This document shows positions 24,304-33,841 of a DNA stretch of 64,000 bases, one piece after another. The DNA is from Thermophilibacter provencensis. Lineage in GTDB: Bacteria > Actinomycetota > Coriobacteriia > Coriobacteriales > Atopobiaceae. Made by a program: the position numbers and the translations under genes. The stretch covers positions 271,278 to 335,277 of the forward strand of contig NZ_JAUDEA010000001.1 of the NCBI RefSeq assembly GCF_030372065.1, read 5' to 3'. How positions within the stretch are numbered: position 1 is the stretch's first letter; every line of letters starts with the position of its first letter. Under the pieces are notes generated by a model. It searched no databases. It saw nothing but the letters and a program-made list of their open reading frames with translations, and was not told where the DNA came from.

Positions 24304-26562
24304 ATGGCAGCGAAGACCGACTCGCCGGCAAAGACCCCTCGCAAGGTCAAGAACGCCGGCATACCTCTCTCCGCGGGAATGATCCTCGTCACCCTGGGCG
24401 TCGTGTACGGAGACATCGGCACGAGCCCCATGTACACCCTCAAGGCAATCATCTCCGGCAACGGAGGTCTTCCCACCATGTCCCAGGACGTGGTGCTCGG
24501 CGCCCTCTCCCTCATCATCTGGACGCTCACCCTCATCACCACGGTCAAGTACGTGCTCGTGGCCATGAAGGCGGACAACCACAACGAGGGCGGCATCTTT
24601 GCCCTCTACAGCCTGGTCAAGCGCTGCGGGCGCTGGCTCATCATCCCCGCCATGATCGGCGGCGCGGCGCTTCTCGCCGACGGCATCCTCACGCCGGCCG
24701 TGACCGTCACCACAGCCATCGAGGGCCTGCGCACCGTCGACTTCATCTACGGCGTGATCGGTGACAACCAGAGCATCGTGGTGGCCATCGTCATCGCCAT
24801 CCTCTGCGTGCTCTTCTTCCTGCAGAAGGCGGGCACCTCCACGATCGGCAAGCTCTTTGGCCCCGTGATGACGGCGTGGTTCCTCTTCCTGGCCGCCGCC
24901 GGCCTCATGAACATCGGCCTCGACCTCAACGTCTTCCGCGCCCTCAACCCCGTGCGCGGCATCACGTTCCTCTTTAACGGCAACCTCAACGCCGCCGGCC
25001 TCATGGTCCTGGGCAACGTGTTCCTCTGCACCACCGGCGCCGAGGCCCTCTACTCGGACATGGGCCACGTGGGCAAGCCCAACATCTACGCCACCTGGCC
25101 GTTCGTGAAGGTCTGCCTCATCCTCAACTACCTTGGCCAGGGCGCCTGGATCATCGCCAACCAGGGCAACGTCGACCTCGCCGCCGTGAGCGACCTCAAC
25201 CCCTTCTTCCAGATGCTTCCCGAGCAGATCCGCGCCTTCGCCGTCCTGCTCTCCACCTTTGCCGCGATCATCGCCTCCCAGGCGCTCATCACCGGCTCCT
25301 TCTCCATCGTCTCCGAGGCGGTGCGCCTGGACCTCATGCCCCACATGCGCATCAACTACCCCTCCGAGACCAAGGGCCAGATCTACATCCCCATGGTCAA
25401 CAACGTCATGTGGATCGCCTGCATCTGCGTGGTCCTGCTCTTCCAGACCTCCGCGCACATGGAGGCCGCCTACGGCCTGGCCATCACGGTCACCATGCTC
25501 ATGACCACGATCCTGCTCACGGTCTACCTCTCCCGCATCCACCACAGGACGGGGCTCGCGGTGCCGTTTGCCATCTTCTTTGGCGCCATCGAGTTCATGT
25601 TCTTCTTCTCGAGCCTCACGAAGTTCTTCCACGGCGGCTACGTCACCGTGGTCATCAGCTTCCTTATCTTCGTGGTGATGTACGTGTGGCGCCGCGGCAC
25701 GGCCGTCGAGCGCACCCAGACGGTCTACCTCCCCGTCGACAAGTACCTCGACCAGCTCTTTGACCTCTCCCATGACGACGACTACCCGCTGCTCGCGGAC
25801 AATCTCGTCTTCCTCACCAACGATTCCTCGTTCGACAAGCTCGACCGCGACATCCTCTACTCGATCCTGGACAAGCGCCCCAAGCGCGCCCGCGCCTACT
25901 ACTTCCTCAACGTCCAGGTCACCGACGAGCCCTACACCCACGAGTTCATCGTCAACAACTTTGACACGGACTTCCTCTTCAAGGTGCAGCTGCGCCTGGG
26001 CTTCAAGGTCAACCAGCGCATCAACACCTACCTCTACCAGGTGGTCGACGACCTCATCGAGAAGAACCAGCTCGCGCCGCAGAACCACAAGTACTCGATC
26101 TACCGCGAGCGCAGCGCCGTGGGCGACTTCCGCTTCTGCCTCATCCGAAAGCTGCTCTCCCCCGAGACGGACATCTCGGGCTTTGACCAGCGCGTCATTG
26201 AGCTCAAGTACCTCATCCGCAGCATCTGCGGCTCGCCTGCCCGCTGGTACGGCCTTGAGAACTCGAGCGTGATCTTCGAGTACGTGCCGCTCTTCTCCAA
26301 GAAGAAGCGCCAGCACAAGCTCACGCGCCGCCCGCTCAGCGACGTGGCCCCGCAGCTCGCGGCCAAGCCCGCCCAACCCCAGGGCTCGGACGAGGACGAC
26401 GAGGACATCTTCTCCGTCCAGATGAAGGGCGAGCGCGACGCCCAGGCCGAGGAGGCCATGCGCGGCCTCGTGGGCGGCGACACCGCCTCGTTCCGCCCGC
26501 TCGTCATCAACGACGAGGAGGAGGACGAGGGCTCCGAGGTCACCCAGGAGGACGAGGAGTAA
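24304..26562 (+). CDS. kup: KUP-family potassium uptake protein
   Basis: 752 residues. Proton-coupled potassium symporter of the KUP/HAK/KT family. The signature GVVYGDIGTSPMYTLKAI lies near residue 37, about twelve membrane helices extend to residue 475, and a cytoplasmic C-terminal domain (about 480-690) follows. An acidic tail (DEDDEDIF, NDEEEDEGSEVTQEDEE) is an extension. ATG at 24304 has GGAG at six bases. The leader is too short for a ydaO (c-di-AMP) riboswitch. Longer than E. coli Kup (622) because of the C-terminal domain and tail. Confidence 0.93.
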   Translation: MAAKTDSPAKTPRKVKNAGIPLSAGMILVTLGVVYGDIGTSPMYTLKAIISGNGGLPTMSQDVVLGALSLIIWTLTLITTVKYVLVAMKADNHNEGGIFALYSLVKRCGRWLIIPAMIGGAALLADGILTPAVTVTTAIEGLRTVDFIYGVIGDNQSIVVAIVIAILCVLFFLQKAGTSTIGKLFGPVMTAWFLFLAAAGLMNIGLDLNVFRALNPVRGITFLFNGNLNAAGLMVLGNVFLCTTGAEALYSDMGHVGKPNIYATWPFVKVCLILNYLGQGAWIIANQGNVDLAAVSDLNPFFQMLPEQIRAFAVLLSTFAAIIASQALITGSFSIVSEAVRLDLMPHMRINYPSETKGQIYIPMVNNVMWIACICVVLLFQTSAHMEAAYGLAITVTMLMTTILLTVYLSRIHHRTGLAVPFAIFFGAIEFMFFFSSLTKFFHGGYVTVVISFLIFVVMYVWRRGTAVERTQTVYLPVDKYLDQLFDLSHDDDYPLLADNLVFLTNDSSFDKLDRDILYSILDKRPKRARAYYFLNVQVTDEPYTHEFIVNNFDTDFLFKVQLRLGFKVNQRINTYLYQVVDDLIEKNQLAPQNHKYSIYRERSAVGDFRFCLIRKLLSPETDISGFDQRVIELKYLIRSICGSPARWYGLENSSVIFEYVPLFSKKKRQHKLTRRPLSDVAPQLAAKPAQPQGSDEDDEDIFSVQMKGERDAQAEEAMRGLVGGDTASFRPLVINDEEEDEGSEVTQEDEE

Positions 26563-26684
26563 AACCTGACAAAGGGTGACAAGGGGGACAGGGTTAACTG
26601 TCATGAAGGGGCCGCCCGGCGTAATGCCGGGCGGCCCCTTCATGACAGTTAACCCTGTCCCCCTTGTCACCCTTTGTCAGGTTT
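26562..26684. repeat. Perfect palindrome with 59-bp arms
   Basis: Arms at 26562-26620 and 26626-26684 match at every base around loop GTAAT. The arms carry TGACAAAGGGTGACAAGG then GGGACAGGGTTAACTGTCAT, related to the 17.4 kb palindrome, and end in GGGGCCGCCCGGC at the loop. A further partial copy of the right-arm word (ACCCTGTCACCTTTGTCA) follows at 26697-26714. It separates convergent kup and gltA. Confidence 0.95.
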
Positions 26685-26716
26685 CCTGACGGTTTACCCT
26701 GTCACCTTTGTCATCA

Positions 26717-28168
26717 CTAGCGCTCGTCGATGGGCACGTACTCGCCGCTGTGGGGCATCACGGAGTTGTAGGCGGGGCGGATGATGCGGCCGGCGCCGTA
26801 GAGCTCCTCCATGCGGTGCGCGGTCCAGCCGGCCAGGCGCGCCATGGCAAAGATCGGCGTGAAGAGGTCCTGCGGGATGCCGAGCATCGAGTAGACGAAG
26901 CCGGTGTACATGTCGATGTTGGTGCTGATGGGCTTGGTGATGCCGCGCACGTCGCGCATGACCTGGGGTCCGAGCCGCTCGATGCTGGCGATGAGGTCGA
27001 GCTTCTCGACCTGGCCCTTCTGCTCGGCGAGCTTGCGCGCGTACTCGCGGATGATCTCCGCGCGCGGGTCGGTCTTGGTATAGACGGCATGGCCCAGGCC
27101 GTAGAGCAGGCCCGCCTTGTCAAAGGCCTCCTTGCGCAGGATCTTGGCGAGGTAGTCCGCCACCTCGTCTTCGTTGTCCCAGTTGCGAACGTGCGCGGCA
27201 ACGTCCTCGATCATGTCGCCGGCCTTGAAGTTGGCGCCGCCGTGCTTGGGGCCCTTGAGCGAGCCGATGGCCGCCGCGTAGGCGGAGTAGGCGTCGGTCC
27301 CGGAGGACGAGAGCACGCGCGTGGTGAAGGTAGAGTTGTTGCCGCCACCGTGCTCGGCGTGGAGGATGAGCATGACATCAAGGAGCATGGCCTCCTCGTG
27401 CGTGAAGCCCTCGTCGCTCTTGAGGACGTCGAGCACCGTCTCGGCCATCGTGTAGCCCTCGCGGACGGGCGGCACCATGAGCTTGGTGTCGTTCTGCTCG
27501 GCCACGTGGGCGGCGTGCGCCACGGCGGCCGTGCGCGGCCAGCGGCCGAGAAGGGAGAGCGCCACGTCAATCTCGTGCGTGGGCGAGGTGTCGTCCGGCG
27601 TGGGGTCAAACGCGTAGAGAAGAAGCGTCGCGCGCTGCAGCACGTTCATGATGGAGTGGCTGTAGGTGGCGCGCGGGAAGATGCTCAGGTAGCCCTCGGG
27701 GAGCTGCTTGCGGGCGTCAATGCGGGCGCGGAAGTCGTCGAGCTCCTCATGCGTGGGGAGCTTGCCGGCAATGAGCAGGTACGCGACCTCCTCGTAGCCA
27801 AAGCGGTCCTCGGCCTGCGCCGCGGAGATGAGCTGGTCCACGCCATAGCCTCGATAGATCAGCTGGCCGTCGTCCGGCTCGATGCCGTGCTCGGTCTTGT
27901 TGTAGCCGTGCACGTTGGAGATGGTCGTGAGTCCGACGAGCACACCGGACCCGTCCGCGTTGCGCAGGCCGCGCTTGACGTCGTACTTTGCGTAGAGCTC
28001 GCTCGGAACCACATCGACGTCCTCGTAGCCATGGTAGAGGCCGTCCGAGGCGGGCGGCAGGCCGAGGCCTACCGACGGCATGGGATAGGCGTCCGCAATG
28101 TGATCGAAGGCTGGCGTCTCATGGGGCGTGAGGATGGGCCACCCCCCGCCCTTGGGCATGCGAATCAT
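26717..28168 (-). CDS. gltA: Citrate synthase
   Basis: 483 residues. Condenses oxaloacetate and acetyl-CoA to citrate. The active-site blocks are HAEHGGGNNSTFTTRV (first His, about 298), SLKGPKHGGAN (second His, about 330), GLGHAVYTKTDPRA and the catalytic Asp in NIDMYTGFVYSMLGIP (about 417). About 60 residues precede the usual domain, as in other Coriobacteriia-type enzymes. No other citric-acid-cycle gene is nearby, so it probably serves glutamate synthesis. Confidence 0.93.
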   Translation of the reverse strand: MIRMPKGGGWPILTPHETPAFDHIADAYPMPSVGLGLPPASDGLYHGYEDVDVVPSELYAKYDVKRGLRNADGSGVLVGLTTISNVHGYNKTEHGIEPDDGQLIYRGYGVDQLISAAQAEDRFGYEEVAYLLIAGKLPTHEELDDFRARIDARKQLPEGYLSIFPRATYSHSIMNVLQRATLLLYAFDPTPDDTSPTHEIDVALSLLGRWPRTAAVAHAAHVAEQNDTKLMVPPVREGYTMAETVLDVLKSDEGFTHEEAMLLDVMLILHAEHGGGNNSTFTTRVLSSSGTDAYSAYAAAIGSLKGPKHGGANFKAGDMIEDVAAHVRNWDNEDEVADYLAKILRKEAFDKAGLLYGLGHAVYTKTDPRAEIIREYARKLAEQKGQVEKLDLIASIERLGPQVMRDVRGITKPISTNIDMYTGFVYSMLGIPQDLFTPIFAMARLAGWTAHRMEELYGAGRIIRPAYNSVMPHSGEYVPIDER

Positions 28169-28233
28169 AGGCTACCTCCTCGGCGGTGGGCATCGCGTCC
28201 CGCCGCGCTCCTAGACCGCCGACCCCGTTGGGC

Positions 28234-28539
28234 CTAGAGGCGGTACATGTACCTGAAAACCTCCTCGCGCTGCATCATGATCTGCACGCCGAGGCTCTCG
28301 GAGAGGGCGTCGAGCTGCTCCTTGAGCTCGGAGAAGCTCGCAGAGCCCAAGTCGACGAGCATGGTCATCGTGAAGATGCCCTGCAGGATGGTCTGAGAGA
28401 TGTCCAGGATGTTGGCCTGACGCTCCGAGAGGGCACCCGCCACCGAGGCAACGATACCGGGACGGTCGCTTCCCAGCACGGTGATGATGGCGCGGCTCTC
28501 GGGGGCGCTCTCGTTCGTCTCAAGCTCGTCTGCGGCCAT
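28234..28539 (-). CDS. ACT domain protein
   Basis: 101 residues. A single ACT domain (AIITVLGSDRPGIVASVAGALSE then ANILDISQTILQGIFTMTMLVDL), matching the UPF0237 family of small ACT proteins such as those similar to GcvR. It probably binds an amino acid and regulates a partner. ATG at 28539 has AAGGAGG. It is 65 bp upstream of gltA on the same strand and may share its transcript. Confidence 0.88.
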   Translation of the reverse strand: MAADELETNESAPESRAIITVLGSDRPGIVASVAGALSERQANILDISQTILQGIFTMTMLVDLGSASFSELKEQLDALSESLGVQIMMQREEVFRYMYRL

Positions 28540-28656
28540 GGCTCCTCCTTGCGGTAGGCACGTGTCGGTGACCATCCATTCTAAAGGAGCGCGCGGTGCG
28601 GCGCAGAACGCACATGAGACTGTGCCAAACCGGAAACGCGCGGAGGGCGGCGCGGG

Positions 28657-29154
28657 CTAGTTCTCCGCCGCCTCCCCCATGCGCTCCTTGAAGAGCATGG
28701 CCACGTCATCGGGCGTGCACCCCAGGGCCACGGCAAGCTCTGAGAGCGAGCGCTCGCGCGCCTCCTTGAGGATGCGCTCGTAGGCCACGGGCGGCTTCTT
28801 GTTGCGGGAGGAGAGGTCCGCCATGCGCGCGCGGAAGGTCTTCACGATGCGCACCGAGTCACGGCAGGTCCCCTCGCGCATCTTGGCCTTGTAGTGCTCC
28901 TCTTCGAGGGAGTTGTTGCGCGCCTGGTACTTCTCGACCTCAATGGAGGGGTACTCGTTGATGATCCGCTCGGCCTCGGCACGAGAGAGCACGGGGCGCA
29001 GGCGCGCCTCGTTGGCAACGGGGAAGCTGATGTGCACGGGATGACGCTTCCCCACGGGCAGAAGCCGGTAGACCGCCTGGGCGCCCTCGGTCACATCCTC
29101 CACGCGGCAGACTCCCTGACCGGGATGGACGAGGTACTCCCCAATGGCATACAT
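28657..29154 (-). CDS. carD: CarD/CdnL family RNA polymerase-binding regulator
   Basis: 165 residues. The N-terminal RNA-polymerase-interacting domain (MYAIGEYLVHPGQGVCRVEDV) and the C-terminal helical domain (NSLEEEHYKAKMREGTCRDSVRIVKTF) match CarD. CarD binds the RNA polymerase beta subunit and stabilises open promoter complexes, chiefly at rRNA and housekeeping promoters. The ATG has GGAGTGG upstream. It has its own promoter region. Confidence 0.92.
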   Translation of the reverse strand: MYAIGEYLVHPGQGVCRVEDVTEGAQAVYRLLPVGKRHPVHISFPVANEARLRPVLSRAEAERIINEYPSIEVEKYQARNNSLEEEHYKAKMREGTCRDSVRIVKTFRARMADLSSRNKKPPVAYERILKEARERSLSELAVALGCTPDDVAMLFKERMGEAAEN

Positions 29155-29178
29155 AGGCCACTCCTTTCACGTTTGTCC

Positions 29179-29184
29179 AGTATA
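29179..29184 (-). promoter_or_regulatory. -10 box for carD
   Basis: Minus-strand TATACT 25 bp before the carD ATG, in an unusually AT-rich 150-bp gap (about 29170-29270). No convincing -35 box is visible. Confidence 0.45.
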
Positions 29185-29303
29185 TCACGCAAAAGGGTTT
29201 TTTCCTGCCGTTTACGGATAGAGTATTGAATTCTTACACATGTACCAGTATTTTATTACGTTTACCTTCAGGAAGCAGGACGGCGAGAAGGACCTCAAGG
29301 CGC

Positions 29304-29972
29304 CTAGTCCACGATGGTGACGCTCGTGATGACCGGCTGGTCCTCCTCGGCAACGTAGCCGCTCTGCTCGTCCGCAACGGGCACCTGCTCGCAGATGGCG
29401 TCGACGACCTCCATGCCGGAGGTCACCGTGCCAAAGGCGGCGTACTGCCCGTCGAGCGAGGAGTTGGTCTCCTGCATGATGAAGAACTGCGAGCTCGCGG
29501 AGTCGTAGTCGCTCGCGCGCGCCATGGAGATGGTCCCGCGCACATGGGGGATGTTGTTGTCCACGCCGTTATCGGCAAACTCGCCCTTTATGGACTCGTC
29601 GGAGCCGCCCGTACCGTCGCCCGCCGGGTCACCGCCCTGGATCATGAAGCCGGGCACCACGCGGTGGAACGTGAGGCCGTCATAGAAGCCGCTCTCCGCG
29701 AGGTGGCAGAAGTTTGAGACCGTGATGGGCGCCACGTTGGCGTTGAGCGTGACCTCGATGGACCCGTAGCCCTCCACCTCGATGACGGCGTGGTGCGTCC
29801 CGGTTGCGTACGGGTCGTCCGGGTCCGCCTCTGCGGAGACGTCGCCGGTGGCGGGGGCGGGCTCGTCCTTCTCGCCCGTAGAGCAGCCGCCGCAAAGCGC
29901 TACGACGCACACCGCCACAACGAGGGCGAGCATGCCGAGAAGAACGGAGCGGGTCAGGCCTAGACGCTTCAT
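29304..29972 (-). CDS. Cyclophilin-type peptidyl-prolyl isomerase, lipoprotein
   Basis: 222 residues. Signal peptide with lipobox ALCGGC (Cys about 29) and a short GEKDEPAPATG linker precede the cyclophilin domain: VAPITVSNFCHLAESGFYDGLTFHRVVPGFMIQGGDP, GTISMAR and SSQFFIM. It catalyses proline isomerisation in secreted proteins at the outer membrane face. ATG at 29972 overlaps the brnQ stop in ATGA, so it is coupled to brnQ. AAAGGA precedes it. Confidence 0.93.
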   Translation of the reverse strand: MKRLGLTRSVLLGMLALVVAVCVVALCGGCSTGEKDEPAPATGDVSAEADPDDPYATGTHHAVIEVEGYGSIEVTLNANVAPITVSNFCHLAESGFYDGLTFHRVVPGFMIQGGDPAGDGTGGSDESIKGEFADNGVDNNIPHVRGTISMARASDYDSASSQFFIMQETNSSLDGQYAAFGTVTSGMEVVDAICEQVPVADEQSGYVAEEDQPVITSVTIVD

Positions 29973-31354
29973 GAGATGGGTCCTTTCTGGTTGCGAGGGC
30001 GTCCGGGGCCGCAGAGCCCGGAGACGATGACGGTCAGCGCGGCGGTGAGAAGGGCGGGCAGCACCCACCCGAGGCCAACGTCTGAGAGCGGGAGCAGGTC
30101 GAGCGGCAGCGCGAGGCTGGGCGCGAGGGCGTCGCGCAGGCCCGTCACGGCACTCACGACCACCGTGACGAGCACCGTGAGCGGCCAGGCGGCAGGGGCG
30201 CGGCCAAAGACCCGACGCAGCATCCCCATGAGCACCAGCACGATGGCCGGCGGGTACAGGATGCCCAGAAGCGTTGCCGAGAAGGACAGGATGGCGTCCA
30301 GCCCGAGGTTTGAGACGGCGCAGGAGAACGCCGCAAACGCAATGGCGCAGGCGCGGTAGGACACGCGCGGGAGCTCCCCGGCAAAGTAGGTGCCGCAGCA
30401 GCTGATGAGGCCAATGCACACGTTGAGGCAGGCAAGCAGGAAGATGGCCGCCACCACGACGGTCCCCACCAGGCCAAAGTGCGAGGTCGCCGAGGCCGTG
30501 ATCACGGCGGCGCCGTTTGTTGCGCCGGCGAGCTGGGCGCTCAGCTCAAAGCCCACCGCGGCCAGGCCGCCGTAGACCGCCATCATGAGTACGCCCGCGA
30601 TGACGCCCGCGCGGCAGACCTCCCGCATGACGCCACCGGACTCCGTGACGCCCAGGGAGCGGATGTTCTCCGCGATGACGATGCCAAAGGTAAGCGATGC
30701 GAGCAGGTCCATGGTCTGGTAGCCCGTGAGGAAGCCCTGGACCGCCGGGGAGCCGTCATAGGGCGAGACGGGCGCGACGTCCGGCAGAGAGTCAACGCCG
30801 AGAAGCGACGCGAGCGCGGCGCCCACGACGGCCACGATGAGCAGGATGAGCGCCGGGCCGGTAAAGCGGCCGAGCAGCCTGGTAAGGCGCCCCGGGTGCA
30901 TGGCGAGCACGTAGGCCAGCGCAAAGAACGCCACCGAGAAGACGAGGCGCGCGACCTCCGGCGAGACGGCGTCCCCCAGAAGGGGCGAGAGCATCTCAAA
31001 GGCCGTCGAGGCCGTGCGCGGAATGGCGAGGCACGGGCCGATGGCCAGGTAGACAAGGGCAACAAAGAAGCGCGAGAAGAGCGGGTGGACGCGTGCGGCA
31101 AGCTCGCGCAGCGTGCCCGAGAGCGCAACGGCGACGATGCCCAGGACGGGCAGGCCAACGCCCGTCACGAAGAAGCCGACGAGGGCGGGGAGCACCTCTC
31201 GACCCGCCTGGACGCCGAGCAGCGGCGGCAAGATCAGGTTTCCCGCGCCAAAGAACATCGAGAACAGCGTGATGCCCACGAAGAGCGTCTGGCGCGGTGC
31301 GAGGCCGCCGCGCGAGGCAGCGGCCCCGGACCCGTCGTGCTTCTCGGTCTCCAC
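29969..31354 (-). CDS. brnQ: Branched-chain amino acid carrier
   Basis: 461 residues, about twelve membrane helices. The LIVCS family start LFVGITLFSMFFGAGNLILPP, then GYQTMDLLASLTFGIVI and AIFLLACLNVCIGL, identify BrnQ, a sodium-coupled leucine, isoleucine and valine symporter. A short Gly/Ala-rich cytoplasmic tail precedes the first helix. It is followed by the tannase-like gene upstream (14-bp gap) and by the cyclophilin gene, an apparent three-gene unit. Confidence 0.92.
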   Translation of the reverse strand: METEKHDGSGAAASRGGLAPRQTLFVGITLFSMFFGAGNLILPPLLGVQAGREVLPALVGFFVTGVGLPVLGIVAVALSGTLRELAARVHPLFSRFFVALVYLAIGPCLAIPRTASTAFEMLSPLLGDAVSPEVARLVFSVAFFALAYVLAMHPGRLTRLLGRFTGPALILLIVAVVGAALASLLGVDSLPDVAPVSPYDGSPAVQGFLTGYQTMDLLASLTFGIVIAENIRSLGVTESGGVMREVCRAGVIAGVLMMAVYGGLAAVGFELSAQLAGATNGAAVITASATSHFGLVGTVVVAAIFLLACLNVCIGLISCCGTYFAGELPRVSYRACAIAFAAFSCAVSNLGLDAILSFSATLLGILYPPAIVLVLMGMLRRVFGRAPAAWPLTVLVTVVVSAVTGLRDALAPSLALPLDLLPLSDVGLGWVLPALLTAALTVIVSGLCGPGRPRNQKGPIS

Positions 31355-31368
31355 CTAGCGGCGCCTCC

Positions 31369-33354
31369 CTACTCGGTGCAGCAGGACGTGACCCAGCGGA
31401 TGAGGTTTGCCGTGGGCGTTCCCGAGCGCTCTGCGAGGACGTGGCCCTGGCCCCAGACGGGCGTGTGGGAGACGTCTGCCACGCCGTCATACTTGCGCAG
31501 CGCGAAGACGATGTTGGAGGCCGTGGCGAGCGGGGCCTCGGAGTCAAAGAGGCCCTCGTTGATGCGCCAGTGGGGGGCAACGCTCGCCTGGCCGTAGCCC
31601 TCGTAGTGGCCGCTCAGCCAGAAGAGCGGGTTCATCATGGAGACGCGGGCCTCCATGCTCGTCTCAAGGGAGTCCACCTTCTCGAGGTCGGTCTCCCAGG
31701 CGGTCTCGTACTCGGGGTCCCAGTCCTCGCACTCGGCGTAGGCGTCCATGTTCTTCTCGACGATCTCTGCCGCCATGGCGTCGAAGTGCAGCGTGGACTC
31801 CTCGCCAATGCCAAAGAGCTGGTTGCTCTTGGAGCTGCGGTCAGGCAGGTCAAAGGGCGAGGCCGCAAGCGTTGCGGGGCGCATGTGCAGGGCAAAGTCG
31901 CGCAGGCTGGAGACGGAGACGCTCGAGGAGCCATGGCTGTAGTTGATCCACCAGCTGTCCGCGTTGAGCGCGGCAAAGTAGCTCTGGGCGGAATCGTAGA
32001 TGGTCGACTGAACCTGGGCCACGCCGACGGGCATCATGACCTGGGAGGTTGTCTCCACGGTCTCGGCACCCGCCTCGCCCTCGGCCTCCTCCGAGTTGAT
32101 GACCTCGGTGTCGCCGGGGACCTCCCCCGCCTCGCCCTCGCCGGTGCCGTCCGCCGGCACGCTTCCGGAGGTCGTCGGGGCGGTCGTGGCATCGGCGGCG
32201 CGGGTGGCGGCGAGGTTGGGGTCGCCCGGGAAGGTCGGCTCCTCGAGCCGCTGCGGCGTGTAGGTGTAGGGGAAGGTGGTGTTCTGGACAAAGTAGGTTG
32301 CCGCCTCGTCGAGAACGCCGATGAGCGCGGAGGCGTAGGAGCCCATCGAGAAGACCCCCGCCTCAGTCTCGTCGAGCGTGAGCTGCGTGTCGTCGTCGGC
32401 GCGCAGGTCCATCTCGTTGACCCAGGCGCCATAGGACGCGGCAAGCTCCTGCGAGAGCATGCGAGTCCATGTTCCCTCGGCGCGCGTGGCGTCGTCGGCG
32501 TATTGGCCCTGGCACCACTCATAAGCGGCGTCGGCGGTGTCAAAGGAGGTCACGGGGCACCACGAGGCGCTGCCCGAGATAGCGTCGGAGACCATCTTGC
32601 CCTCGGAGTCGTGCGTGACGGCACCGATGGACGCGAGGTAGGGCTCGTAGAGGGCGGCGTCGCCGGACGCGCCGAGCACCGCGCTCACGCCGCCGCCGGC
32701 GCCAAAGCCAAAGACAAAGACGCGGCTCGCGTCGCACGGGAGGCAGCCCGCGTTGTAGCGCAGGTAGCGGATGGCGGCCTTGAGGTCCACCACGGGCCAG
32801 GGGGAGCCGCCCGGGAAGAGCTCGCCCGTCCCGGACGAGGTGTCATAGCCCGCGGAGCGACCGCGGAAGCCCGCGTAGACGTAGATGCAGCCCGCCTCCA
32901 TGTACGGGGCGAGGCCCTCGTAGTCGTAGGCGGTGGGGCTTGCCTGCGCCGCGAGGGTACCGGTGTTGATGGGCATGAGGATCGGCGCGGTCGCGGGGGT
33001 GAAGTTGCCCACCACGGCCTTCTCGTTGACGGCGCAGGAGAAGGTTGAGCCGTTCTCCTCCGCGGTGAAGTAGGCGCCCGGGACAAAGATCGCGAGCGAC
33101 TCGTACGTCTCCGTGGCGGGGGACTTGCAGTACGTCAGCCCCAGCTGATAGTAGATGTCGTTCTCCTCGTCATAGCGCCAGGCAGAGGCGTCAAGGGCCA
33201 GGCCCTCAAACTCGGAGAGGTCAACGGAGGGCTCGGGGTCGGCGGGCTCTTCCGTCTGGGTTGGCGTGGATGGCCTCGAGGGCGTGCATCCGGCAAGTCC
33301 CACCATGGTGCCCGCGGAGGCCAACGCGAGAAATTCTCTTCTTGTGCAGCCCAT
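31369..33354 (-). CDS. Tannase/feruloyl-esterase-like lipoprotein, nucleophile Ser replaced
   Basis: 661 residues. A twin-arginine-like signal (RREFLALASAG) and lipobox LAGC (Cys 23) put it on the outer membrane face. The alpha/beta-hydrolase region resembles subtype B tannases: IYVYAGFRGRSAGYD, WPVVDLKAAIRYLRYNAGCLP, and RVFVFGFGAGGGVSAVLGASGD, where active tannases have GTSAGG with Ser as nucleophile. Here that position (about residue 218) is Gly. A low-complexity Gly/Glu/Thr insert (about 380-440) precedes the second half. The enzyme is probably inactive as a tannase, so a binding role is possible. Confidence 0.7.
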   Translation of the reverse strand: MGCTRREFLALASAGTMVGLAGCTPSRPSTPTQTEEPADPEPSVDLSEFEGLALDASAWRYDEENDIYYQLGLTYCKSPATETYESLAIFVPGAYFTAEENGSTFSCAVNEKAVVGNFTPATAPILMPINTGTLAAQASPTAYDYEGLAPYMEAGCIYVYAGFRGRSAGYDTSSGTGELFPGGSPWPVVDLKAAIRYLRYNAGCLPCDASRVFVFGFGAGGGVSAVLGASGDAALYEPYLASIGAVTHDSEGKMVSDAISGSASWCPVTSFDTADAAYEWCQGQYADDATRAEGTWTRMLSQELAASYGAWVNEMDLRADDDTQLTLDETEAGVFSMGSYASALIGVLDEAATYFVQNTTFPYTYTPQRLEEPTFPGDPNLAATRAADATTAPTTSGSVPADGTGEGEAGEVPGDTEVINSEEAEGEAGAETVETTSQVMMPVGVAQVQSTIYDSAQSYFAALNADSWWINYSHGSSSVSVSSLRDFALHMRPATLAASPFDLPDRSSKSNQLFGIGEESTLHFDAMAAEIVEKNMDAYAECEDWDPEYETAWETDLEKVDSLETSMEARVSMMNPLFWLSGHYEGYGQASVAPHWRINEGLFDSEAPLATASNIVFALRKYDGVADVSHTPVWGQGHVLAERSGTPTANLIRWVTSCCTE

Positions 33355-33472
33355 CGTCCCTCCTTGTGCGTGAGCGTTCAGCCGCGGGTATTATTGTACG
33401 CAACGAGAGGACCGCAAGGCCCCCGGGCGGGGGCATACCATCAATTGCCAATAGCGAGACGCCGGAGGAGCC

Positions 33473-33817
33473 ATGTTCACGTTCTGGCACAAAGAGTCCG
33501 AGTCCGTGCCCGAGGAGGAGCCCCAGCTCCCCGCCGACACCAAGCGCCTGCGCCTGCGCTTTGTGGGCGAGGTCCAGGGGGTGGGCTTCCGCTGGACCGC
33601 CTCGCTGGTGGCAAAGAACCTCGAGCTCACGGGATGGGTGAAAAACGAGCTGGACGGCTCGGTCACCGCAGAGATCCAGGGCAGCGAGTCGCATGTGGGC
33701 GCGTTCTTCTCGCAGATGCTCGAGCAGTACCGGCGTCACCCCATCCACTACGTGGTGTCCGAGCGCGAGGACATTGAGCCCCTGGTGGACGACAAGCGCT
33801 TTGAGGTGCGCTACTAG
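33473..33817 (+). CDS. acyP: Acylphosphatase
   Basis: 114 residues. Hydrolyses acyl phosphates such as acetyl phosphate. Signature 1 is FVGEVQGVGFRWTA (catalytic Arg) and signature 2 is LTGWVKNELDGSVTAEIQG (catalytic Asn). An acidic 22-residue N-terminal extension precedes the domain. GGAGGAG precedes the ATG. It is monocistronic. Confidence 0.93.
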   Translation: MFTFWHKESESVPEEEPQLPADTKRLRLRFVGEVQGVGFRWTASLVAKNLELTGWVKNELDGSVTAEIQGSESHVGAFFSQMLEQYRRHPIHYVVSEREDIEPLVDDKRFEVRY

Positions 33818-33841
33818 ACCGTATACGGCTCTCGCCGACAC

